A DNA stretch of 64,000 nt, taken from assembly GCA_963676095.1 (NCBI GenBank), contig OY781040.1:4712001-4776000 (forward strand). Reading direction: 5' to 3'. Origin of the DNA: G963676095 sp963676095 (lineage in GTDB: Bacteria; Bacteroidota; Bacteroidia; Bacteroidales; Prolixibacteraceae). The first letter of the stretch is position 1; each line of letters begins with the position of its first letter. The position numbers and the translations under genes were made by a program. A model generated the notes under the pieces. It saw only the letters and a list, made by a program, of their open reading frames with translations, had not been told where the DNA came from and ran no database searches. This document shows positions 45,101 to 51,982 of this stretch, piece after piece.

Positions 45101-45862
45101 ATGGACCCGAAAACAAGAATAAAAACTATAATTATTGATCATGATGAAGATTCCATGTTTATCCTTAAGGATTATTTGTCCCGTTTCCCTGAAGTAGAAT
45201 TAAAGGGGTATACTTCTGTATCCCAAAAGGCAAAGGAGTTGCTTAATCAGGAAAAGCCGGATCTCATTTTTGCGGGAATTGAATCTCGTGGTTTGCTGAA
45301 TAGTATGGATGAAAGAGATAACCCTCAGGTTGTTTATATTGCATCGGATGAGCAGTCATTGATCCGTATGCAGTATGAGCCGGCATTGGATTTTTTTGTA
45401 AAACCTGTAACGCGGGATGATCTGTACAGAGTGATAAACCGATATAAAAAGCAACGATTGGATCCTTTGTCTGTTGTTGTCCCTCAGACCGGAGATAGTG
45501 CACATTATAATCTTGTGTCATTGCCAACTCTCACCGGATTGCGCTTTCTTAATTCGAGAAGTATCGTCCTTTTTCAATGTATCAGGGAGACTAAAGAAGA
45601 TAAACCTCAGTGGCAGGCACTCCTTTCGGATTTTAATCATGTGAAACTTCATAAACGAACTACAGCAAAAGAAATAACCGTGTATATGTCGCGGTATGGA
45701 TTTGCTCAAATTAATCAGTCGATTCTTGTGAATCTCATTTATGTGAAGCAAATAGAATTTAAGGCTCATATATGTAGCCTTATCTCTCCTTTTGATAAAT
45801 TAAGATTGACCGTTTCCCGTAAGTATATGGCTGCATTAAAAGAACGGTTTGATTTGCTTTGA
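45101..45862 (+). CDS. LytTR-family regulator with a degenerate receiver domain
   Basis: A 253-aa paralogue of the IS-interrupted regulator. The receiver domain (about 8-125) aligns without gaps over the first 60 residues but has Gly59 (IFAGIE) where the other has the phosphoacceptor Asp59 (VFLDIE). Its acidic pocket reads IIDHD instead of IIDDD. The conserved Lys of the receiver (FVKPV) is kept. The LytTR DNA-binding domain (about 145-253) looks complete. It should therefore not be controlled by phosphorylation in the normal way; constitutive binding, or control at the level of expression, is the inference. No kinase gene accompanies it. Two candidate operators of the HTH/S24 regulator lie in its upstream region. 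Confidence 0.85.
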   Translation: MDPKTRIKTIIIDHDEDSMFILKDYLSRFPEVELKGYTSVSQKAKELLNQEKPDLIFAGIESRGLLNSMDERDNPQVVYIASDEQSLIRMQYEPALDFFVKPVTRDDLYRVINRYKKQRLDPLSVVVPQTGDSAHYNLVSLPTLTGLRFLNSRSIVLFQCIRETKEDKPQWQALLSDFNHVKLHKRTTAKEITVYMSRYGFAQINQSILVNLIYVKQIEFKAHICSLISPFDKLRLTVSRKYMAALKERFDLL

Positions 45863-46303
45863 AAGATAAGATGGATATGACGAAATCCAGGGATTTTGGT
45901 GCACAGGGAGATAGCATGGCTGTTTTAGTGACATATGAAAATAAGATCATAAAAATTGTCTGTTTATCCCTAAATGGATACAGAATATCCTGATTTTAGG
46001 CTATTATATCTTAGTTAAAAGTTTTTCTGCTTTTGTGTGTAATCGTTTTAACAGATCTTTGTATTATTAAATAAAAAACAAACGCAACAACAACCAAAAT
46101 CCAAGGATATGAAAAAATTTTACTACTCTCATTTTATACTACCCATTCAATGGCTCATCGAATGATTCTGTGTGATTTTCTATTGGCTCTTAGTTGAAAT
46201 ATTATGAATCTGTCGGGAACGATTGATTTTGTAATTTAATATTTTTCGTCTGTAGAAAGGATAAACGGATAATCGAAGATTGGGTTGATATAAGTAAAAA
46301 ATA
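45863..46303. other. 441-nt gap with no supported gene
   Basis: Between the second LytTR gene and the coiled-coil gene. It is AT-rich and holds only two very short frames (45871-45993 and a run starting at 46108), neither with recognisable content. No strong hairpin was found. Confidence 0.5.
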
Positions 46304-46945
46304 ATGAAAGATTTTAAGGGGTCATTGCCATTTGAGGAGATTCTAGATGTCGTATCCTTATATGACAGGTTTTATCTCCGTTGGAATAAGCAGAATTCTT
46401 TAGTCTGCCAGATAAAAAAAGAGATCGTGAAACTGGAGTCTGATTTGAGGGCAGAGGAATCATATAATGCCTCTACTGTAGAAAGTGATATGAGAATTGC
46501 TGTCCTCGAGCTGGAGAATGCGAAGAAAGAAGTTATGCTATTGGAGTCAGATCTTTCCAGAACAAAAATTTCGATCAAAGATTACTGTTGTATTTCTGAT
46601 ACAAATAATTCTTCCGGAATAATAAATCCGGATATTGAGACCAAGTCAGCAGACAATTCTGAGAATAAGCATACAATTGTGGAATTGGAGAAAAATCTAC
46701 AGGATGCTTTTGAGAAGGTAAAAGACTGCGAGAATTTTTATAATTTTGTTTTTTCTACTTATGAAGAACAGAAGAAAATCTGGAATACATTTTATGAGTC
46801 TTGCCGGTTGAGAATTAATAGTCTCGTGGAACGACTTAAAGGTGAAGAAGTTAAATTGAATCTTTATAAGTTGGAGATGGATAATTATTTTGACCTTTTG
46901 CAAGGGATGCAAAAAAGTAAATCCGGTTCACCGACTGTTGTATGA
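46304..46945 (+). CDS. Coiled-coil protein of unknown function
   Basis: A 213-aa protein that I do not recognise. It has no signal peptide or membrane segment. Two long charged heptad-like stretches (about 28-85 and 118-205), rich in Glu, Lys and Leu, predict coiled coils. They are separated by a polar loop with TNNSSGIINPDIE. The shape suggests a structural or scaffolding role, but nothing in the sequence gives a pathway. It is convergent with fabF (52 nt apart) and is preceded by the 441-nt gap. Codon use looks ordinary for the window. Confidence 0.65.
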   Translation: MKDFKGSLPFEEILDVVSLYDRFYLRWNKQNSLVCQIKKEIVKLESDLRAEESYNASTVESDMRIAVLELENAKKEVMLLESDLSRTKISIKDYCCISDTNNSSGIINPDIETKSADNSENKHTIVELEKNLQDAFEKVKDCENFYNFVFSTYEEQKKIWNTFYESCRLRINSLVERLKGEEVKLNLYKLEMDNYFDLLQGMQKSKSGSPTVV

Positions 46946-46997
46946 GCCGGATATTTAGTATGTTAAGCTAAATTAATGTACTTCTGTAACCTTTTAT

Positions 46998-48239
46998 TTA
47001 GTTTAATTTTCTGAATACCGTTACTGCGACATGTCCACCGAATCCGAAAGTGTTGTTAAGAGCTATTTTTACTTCTTTTTTTATCGTATGGTTCGGGGTC
47101 AGCTGTAGTCTCTTATCTATTTCGGGGTCCGTATTTATCAGATTGATGGTTGGAGGTATGATACTGTTTTCAATGGCTTTCAGGCAGACAATGGATTCAA
47201 TAGCCCCTGCTGCTCCCAGTAAGTGGCCCGTCATCGATTTCGTGGCACTGACATGGAGCTGGTCCAGGGAGCTTTCAAAAATCTTGCATATTGCTTTGCA
47301 TTCGCTTAGGTCTCCAATCTGGGTTGACGTGGCATGCGCATTAATATAATCAACCTCTTCCGAAGTTATGCCTGCCTCCTGTAAGGCTTCTTCCATGGCT
47401 CGAACTGCACCCGTTCCGTCAGGATGAGAAGCAGTAACATGATAAGCATCGGATGAAATTCCGCACCCGGTTATTTCCCCGTATATTTTTGCTCCTCTGG
47501 CCAGTGCATGGTTCAATTCTTCAAGCATAAGCGCTCCGGCACCTTCCCCAATGACAAACCCGTCACGGGACTCATCGAAGGGGCGTGATGCTGTTTCAGG
47601 GGAATCGTTCCGTTGGGAGAGTGCTTTTGATGCATTAAAACCGCCTATTGCTATCTTTGTAACCGGGGCTTCTGAACCTCCGGTCAGGATGGCTGTTGCC
47701 TTCCCTAACCTGATCAGGTTAAAGGCGTCGGTAATTGCATGATTGGAGGATGAGCATGCAGATACCGTGGCATAGCTTGGTCCTTGTAATCCATAACGTA
47801 TACTGAGCTGTCCTGCAGCGATGTTTGGGATCATTTTTGTAATAAAAAAAGGGCTAAACCTGGGATATTCCTGGTTCTTAATAAATTCGCGCACTTCTTC
47901 TTCAAATGTTCCGATACCGCCAATTCCGGTGGCCCAGATGACGCCGATGTGTTTTAGGTCCCAGTGTTCATTAAAGCCGCAGTCTTTCATGCATTCATCA
48001 GAAGCGGCTATTGCATACTGGGTGAAGAGGTCCATTTTACGGGCTTCTTTTTTGTCGATCCACGTTTCTGCACTGAAATTTTTTAATTCGCAGGCGAATT
48101 TCGTTTTAAAATTTTTTGGGTCGAAATGAGTGATCGTATTTGCACCGCTTTTCCCTGCTATCAGGTTTTCCCAAAAGGATTTAATATTGTTGCCGATAGG
48201 TGTAATGGCACCCAATCCTGTGATAACAACTCGTTTCAT
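46998..48239 (-). CDS. fabF: Beta-ketoacyl-[acyl-carrier-protein] synthase II
   Basis: About 413 aa. A condensing enzyme that extends acyl-ACP with malonyl-ACP in fatty-acid synthesis. The Cys-His-His site is complete: active Cys in VSACSSSNHA, His in INAHATSTQIGD and His in KSMTGHLLGAAGA. I chose the ATG at 48239, giving the standard N-terminus MKRVVITGLG; the upstream in-frame ATG at 48299 adds 20 residues not seen in the family. No acpP or other fab gene accompanies it. It lies downstream of a TetR gene on the same strand with a perfect palindrome between them. It may be a second, regulated FabF rather than the housekeeping one. Confidence 0.93.
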   Translation of the reverse strand: MKRVVITGLGAITPIGNNIKSFWENLIAGKSGANTITHFDPKNFKTKFACELKNFSAETWIDKKEARKMDLFTQYAIAASDECMKDCGFNEHWDLKHIGVIWATGIGGIGTFEEEVREFIKNQEYPRFSPFFITKMIPNIAAGQLSIRYGLQGPSYATVSACSSSNHAITDAFNLIRLGKATAILTGGSEAPVTKIAIGGFNASKALSQRNDSPETASRPFDESRDGFVIGEGAGALMLEELNHALARGAKIYGEITGCGISSDAYHVTASHPDGTGAVRAMEEALQEAGITSEEVDYINAHATSTQIGDLSECKAICKIFESSLDQLHVSATKSMTGHLLGAAGAIESIVCLKAIENSIIPPTINLINTDPEIDKRLQLTPNHTIKKEVKIALNNTFGFGGHVAVTVFRKLN

Positions 48240-48416
48240 GCTTTTGTTTTTCGTTTTAAGTCCAAGAATTTTTTGTACCAGCGTCTGCTGTTTAATCAAC
48301 CAACCGATCCGGCAATTGCCCGGTCTCTCGTAGAATGCCTCGTATTATAATTTTTTCCAGGTGTTTTATCTTTAATAATTGTCTTTTTTATGTTTGAGAT
48401 AATTTACTTAAATGGA

Positions 48417-48434
48417 TTACTTATTAATAAGTAA
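48417..48434. promoter_or_regulatory. Candidate TetR operator between tetR and fabF
   Basis: TTACTTATTAATAAGTAA is a perfect 18-bp palindrome 19 nt beyond the tetR stop codon and 178 nt before the fabF start. It uses the same TTACT/AGTAA half-site letters as the palindrome in the tetR promoter, at a different spacing. Confidence 0.6.
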
Positions 48435-48452
48435 GTTATACGGTGAAAAAAT

Positions 48453-49013
48453 TTAAGGTTTTAGATCGTCAAGTATAGTCTGGTGAACTTGCTTAAATTC
48501 ATTTTTCGAAAGAACCCTTGCAATTTGAAGGCTGGCGACCATATTTGTCAGGATAACAAGAGCCCTGTTTCCAGGGAGGCCATTGTATTTGAAAATTCCC
48601 TTTTCGCGTCCCGACTCCAGGATTGAGGATAACCAGTCAATTATCTTTTCTGTCATTTTTTTGATTTCAAGTTTGGAAGCCTCAGGAAGTGTGTTGAAAT
48701 CAGGACCAAGTGATCCTACGATACAGATTTTATGCTCCCTGTTGCTTTTCACATATACCTGGAGAAAGGATTCGAGCTGTTTCCATTCGTCAAACTTTCT
48801 GAATTGCATGTTCTCAACCATCTCGTCAAACCGTTGGATATTATTTCTTATAATACTTGTTCCCAGATTGGCCTTGGATGGAAAGTAGTAATGAATGGCC
48901 GCGTTTTTTATGCCTAGTTCAGAAGATATATCCTGGTAGCTAAAAGCATTGTACCCATTGGTCAGAATGAGCTCCTCTGCCAGTTCCATAATGCGTTCCC
49001 GTGTAACAGACAT
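48453..49013 (-). CDS. TetR/AcrR-family transcriptional regulator
   Basis: A 186-aa repressor-type protein. The N-terminal helix-turn-helix (about 5-50) reads ILTNGYNAFSYQDISSELG followed by NAAIHYYFPSK, typical of TetR. The C-terminal ligand-binding domain (about 60-186) is helical and resembles TetR_C regulators found beside lipid or quinone genes. Its promoter spacer is filled by a perfect palindrome, so it very likely represses itself. A related palindrome lies before fabF. The ligand is unknown; an acyl-CoA or fatty acid is a guess from the fabF neighbour. Confidence 0.9.
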   Translation of the reverse strand: MSVTRERIMELAEELILTNGYNAFSYQDISSELGIKNAAIHYYFPSKANLGTSIIRNNIQRFDEMVENMQFRKFDEWKQLESFLQVYVKSNREHKICIVGSLGPDFNTLPEASKLEIKKMTEKIIDWLSSILESGREKGIFKYNGLPGNRALVILTNMVASLQIARVLSKNEFKQVHQTILDDLKP

Positions 49014-49029
49014 AAGTCTTGCTTTTTTG

Positions 49030-49060
49030 CAAATATACTTACTAATTAGTAAGTGTCAAA
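49030..49060 (-). promoter_or_regulatory. tetR promoter (-33 and -7 boxes at 19-nt spacing)
   Basis: On the minus strand TTTG (49057-49060) is followed after exactly 19 nt by TATATTTG (49030-49037), the canonical Bacteroidota promoter. The ATG lies 16 nt further on, so the leader would be very short. Confidence 0.75.
49037..49054. promoter_or_regulatory. Candidate TetR operator within its own promoter
   Basis: ACTTACTAATTAGTAAGT is a perfect 18-bp palindrome sitting in the spacer between the -33 and -7 boxes, where a bound TetR dimer would block RNA polymerase. Confidence 0.75.
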
Positions 49061-49083
49061 TTTATTTTCTAATAATTTAAAAT

Positions 49084-49115
49084 AAAAAACCCGGTTCATT
49101 AAATTTGAACCGGGT
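49084..49115 (-). terminator. Intrinsic terminator for a minus-strand transcript
   Basis: ACCCGGTTC (49089-49097) pairs with GAACCGGGT (49107-49115), and on the minus strand six T follow. The transcript it ends would come from the poorly defined coding region at 49123-49531. Confidence 0.75.
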
Positions 49116-49122
49116 CCTATAT

Positions 49123-49531
49123 TCATAAATGTTCAGTCAGATCAGAAAAAATTTCATTTGGAACGTAAATAAGCTCAGGATCTTGTATCTGTTGTCCTGG
49201 CTTCACTTTTCTTTTCGGAAATTTGCCATTCGACTACATAACCAAATTTGTCACCTGTACAATGTATCCCCTTTTTGTCTGTACATGGCCGGTGAAGGAC
49301 ATGAGACGGTAAGTTCTCCGAGTACTTTGGATAGATGAGATGTATCTTGCTAAAGTAGTCGCTTTTAGTTGAGTTAATCCGCGCTTTCATTGTCGTAATA
49401 TTTAAATCTTCAACCTTTAATCCCGAATTTTCCGGATTCAGGGGCAGAATACTCAAATCCCGGATCAATGGATAATCCGGAGAGTTTAAAAGAGAGAAGT
49501 TGGGTCTGTTCTGAAACTTAGTTTGTTTTCG
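49123..49531 (-). pseudogene. Possible remnant of a small gene of unknown function
   Basis: A frame open from 49531 down to the stop at 49175 reads like real protein: NSPDYPLIRDLSILPLNPEN, then IHLIYPKYSENLP. It has no ATG until 49390; a TTG at 49468 is the only earlier start. Past the stop, another frame carries a protein-like tail (PGQQIQDPELIYVPNEIF) that ends at 49123, just before a proper terminator. The simplest reading is a gene with a frameshift near 49200-49235 and a lost start, though a genuine TTG-started 97-aa protein (49175-49468) is possible. I recognise no family. Confidence 0.4.
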
Positions 49532-49639
49532 TTATAAATCTACGAAATTAAATCATTATTGTTTCCAAATGCCACAGGATATTTAACAATATTTTCTTTT
49601 TTTTGGACTATTTTTACAGAGTCTATATTTGTTATCTTT

Positions 49640-50368
49640 TTAATTGTCCCATCCATTGGCCAGAATATCGGCTATATGTACAGGTTTCAGAGGTAATTTA
49701 TGTTTTTTTATATAACTTTCAATATTCATCAGGCACGATGACTCGGTCGAGATTATGAATTCTGCTCCCGTATTCAGGGCATTCTCTACTTTTTGTTGGG
49801 TCATGGCAGACGAAATAGAATGAAACTTGGCTGAGAATGTTCCACCAAAACCACAACAGGTTTCCAGGTCTTCCATCTCGATGAGGTTGAGGCCTTTTAC
49901 TTTTGAGAGTAATAACCTGGGTTCTTTTTTTATGCCATATTCCCGAAGCGCGGTACAGGCATCATGGTAGCAAACTGTGTGAGGAAAGCTTGCCCCGAAA
50001 TCTGTAAAATTGATTTTATTTACCAGAAAATCTGTTAATTCAAACAGCCTTTCTTTTAGTTGTAAATGGGCCTCATATTCCGTATCTTCTTTTGTAAAGA
50101 GATCGGAGTAATAATTTTTTATAAAGCCGGTACATGAAGCAGAAGGGCTTACAATCAGATGTTCCCCGGAAAAGTCCTCTATGAATTTCTTAGCCAGTTT
50201 TTTCGTTTCTTTCCAGTACCCGCTGTTGTAGGATGGTTGTCCGCAACAAGTTTGTTCCGGGTTATATGCAACGTGGACTCCTGCTTTTTTTAAAAGCTTG
50301 ATTACATTAAAGGCAGTTTGCGGATAAAGCTGGTCAATAAAGCATGGTACAAACAGATCAACAATCAT
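49640..50368 (-). CDS. lutA: LutA-like (Fe-S)-binding CCG-domain protein
   Basis: A 242-aa protein with two CCG domains (pfam DUF224): TCCGQPSYNSGYW near residue 41 and TCCGFGGTFS near residue 169, both cysteine-rich motifs that bind iron-sulfur clusters in related enzymes. LutA acts with LutB and LutC to oxidise L-lactate to pyruvate. Neither lutB nor lutC is adjacent: 49534-49639 downstream is empty and the upstream neighbour is on another subject. Either the partners are elsewhere in the genome or the protein serves another heterodisulfide-reductase-like complex. Length is normal for LutA/YkgE. Confidence 0.87.
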   Translation of the reverse strand: MIVDLFVPCFIDQLYPQTAFNVIKLLKKAGVHVAYNPEQTCCGQPSYNSGYWKETKKLAKKFIEDFSGEHLIVSPSASCTGFIKNYYSDLFTKEDTEYEAHLQLKERLFELTDFLVNKINFTDFGASFPHTVCYHDACTALREYGIKKEPRLLLSKVKGLNLIEMEDLETCCGFGGTFSAKFHSISSAMTQQKVENALNTGAEFIISTESSCLMNIESYIKKHKLPLKPVHIADILANGWDN

Positions 50369-50401
50369 GACATCAAATTTTTCGTAAATATAAATGGATT
50401 T

Positions 50402-50650
50402 ATTAATATTAAGGCTAGCTGGTGTAAGATCAGACAGTGCTATCTTGAAAATGGTTTTCAGAGTTGTGCCGAAGGTAGTATTGCCGATTTAAGTACTTGT
50501 AAGAAGTATAACAGTTTAATATCGCAAGTTTTTGGATTTGTTTTTAATTCGGACAGACAGGCTTGTATAGCCAGGATCAGGGAAACAAGTTATGACGTTT
50601 TTGCTAGGAAAATGGCTGAAAGAAGAAGACCGACAATAAAGAAAAGATAA
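50402..50650 (+). other. Coding-like stretch without a start codon
   Basis: On the plus strand a frame runs to the TAA at 50648-50650 and its second half reads like protein: YNSLISQVFGFVFNSD, then YDVFARKMAERRRPTIKKR, with a basic tail. No ATG, GTG or TTG start is found downstream of the lutA start (50368); the longer frame begins inside lutA antisense. It may be the 3' remnant of a lost gene. I recognise no family. Confidence 0.3.
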
Positions 50651-50682
50651 TAACAGCGTCATGATTTTTGAAGAGAGGATCC

Positions 50683-51912
50683 TTATTGTTTATTTGTTGA
50701 CAAAGGATTAATAACAACCGGTTGAGTGAAATAAAATGTTGTCCCTTTGTTTTCCATTGAATCCACCCAGATTTTTCCATCCAGGAGTTCAACGAAACCC
50801 TTTGCAATGGGGAGCCCCAGTCCACTTCCTTCATATTTTCTTGTATTCGATATTTCTTCCTGCCTGAAGTAGTCGAAAATTTTTGTTTTGCTGTTTTCGG
50901 AGATGCCGATGCCGTTATCCTTTACATAAAAAAGCAGTTTTTTGGTCGTTTTCTGAGTGTAGCCAATTTTTACGGTGCCTTTAGAAGTAAATTTTACTGC
51001 ATTGTCAATCAGATGGTAAAGTATTCTTCTCAGCATGTCGGGATCGGAATAAATTTGTAATTTATCATGATCGGTCTTTTTTATGACAGATATTGTTACA
51101 TGGCCACACGAGTGGACTTTTTTGTATTCATGAACAACATCTTCAATCAGGGTTTGAGGATAGACGGCCATTCTTCGGACTGGTTGATTACCGGATGACA
51201 GTTTTGAAATGTCCATAAAGTTTGTCACGACATTGATAAGCCGTTCAGTGCTTTCATTGAGCATTTTTAATAATTCTTTTTTTTCTTTCTTTCCGGGCTG
51301 GCTGTTGGTCAGGATTTCTCCAAGACCAACAATTCCGTTTAACGGAGTTCTGATTTCATGAGATATGTTCCTGATAAAAGAAGATTTTAACCGGTCTCCT
51401 GCTTCAGCTTTTTCTTTTGCTGTGACTAACTCCTCATTTTTACGCTCCAGCTCTGCAGTCCGTACCCTGACTTTTTCTTCCAGGATCAGGTTTTGATCCC
51501 TTAACTGTTGGTGAAGATAATTGGTGTAAAGAAGATTTTTTATCCGAAGTCCGACCTCAATCAGGTCAAACGGTTTTGTAAGAAAATCGGTGGCTCCATC
51601 GGAAAGTGCCCGTTGCTTGGATTCTTTCGTTGCATCTGCTGTTAAAACCAGGATTGGAAAAAAACCGTTGGGAGAAACGATCTTTTTTATGTGTTCCAGG
51701 ATTTCAAACCCAGAAAGAAAAGGCATCATAAGGTCTAGCAACATCAAGTCCGGATTGAAAGAAGCTATCAGTTCTGTGGCTTGCCTTGGATCGGTAGTTG
51801 ACAGGACATTCTCGTAGCCTTGCAATTCGAGTAACCCTCTTAATATTTCAATGTTGGCTTCCTGGTCGTCAACAATCAGTATATTTGCTTTTTTCAAACT
51901 CTGATCGATCAT
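50683..51912 (-). CDS. Response-regulator/histidine-kinase hybrid (receiver-HisKA-HATPase)
   Basis: A 409-aa cytoplasmic signalling protein. The N-terminal receiver (about 8-128) has the acidic pair VDD, phosphoacceptor D60 (LLDLMMP) and Lys of TKPF. After a coiled coil (about 132-175) comes HisKA with H185 (SHEIRTPLNG), then HATPase_c (about 290-400: DNAVKFT, DNGIGI, GSGLGLPIAKG). The receiver-first order means its kinase activity can be set by another kinase. The adjacent 2,007-aa hybrid kinase gene lies 70 nt upstream on the same strand, so the two probably form a phosphorelay. Confidence 0.9.
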   Translation of the reverse strand: MIDQSLKKANILIVDDQEANIEILRGLLELQGYENVLSTTDPRQATELIASFNPDLMLLDLMMPFLSGFEILEHIKKIVSPNGFFPILVLTADATKESKQRALSDGATDFLTKPFDLIEVGLRIKNLLYTNYLHQQLRDQNLILEEKVRVRTAELERKNEELVTAKEKAEAGDRLKSSFIRNISHEIRTPLNGIVGLGEILTNSQPGKKEKKELLKMLNESTERLINVVTNFMDISKLSSGNQPVRRMAVYPQTLIEDVVHEYKKVHSCGHVTISVIKKTDHDKLQIYSDPDMLRRILYHLIDNAVKFTSKGTVKIGYTQKTTKKLLFYVKDNGIGISENSKTKIFDYFRQEEISNTRKYEGSGLGLPIAKGFVELLDGKIWVDSMENKGTTFYFTQPVVINPLSTNKQ

Positions 51913-51982
51913 CGGTTGTGTATTTTTTAAGATTATCCTTCGGAAATCGGAATCCCTAAAGGGTAATCATTGTTTATAAAAG

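Noticed and set aside
45871..45993. A 40-codon frame after the second LytTR gene
   Set aside because: No recognisable content, no translation signal and low complexity of evidence; likely chance.
46108..46164. Short frame beginning MKKFYYSHF
   Set aside because: Only 18 codons, no hydrophobic core of a signal peptide, no downstream continuation.
49129..49338. Plus-strand 69-codon frame near the tetR upstream region
   Set aside because: Antisense to a more protein-like minus-strand reading that has its own terminator.
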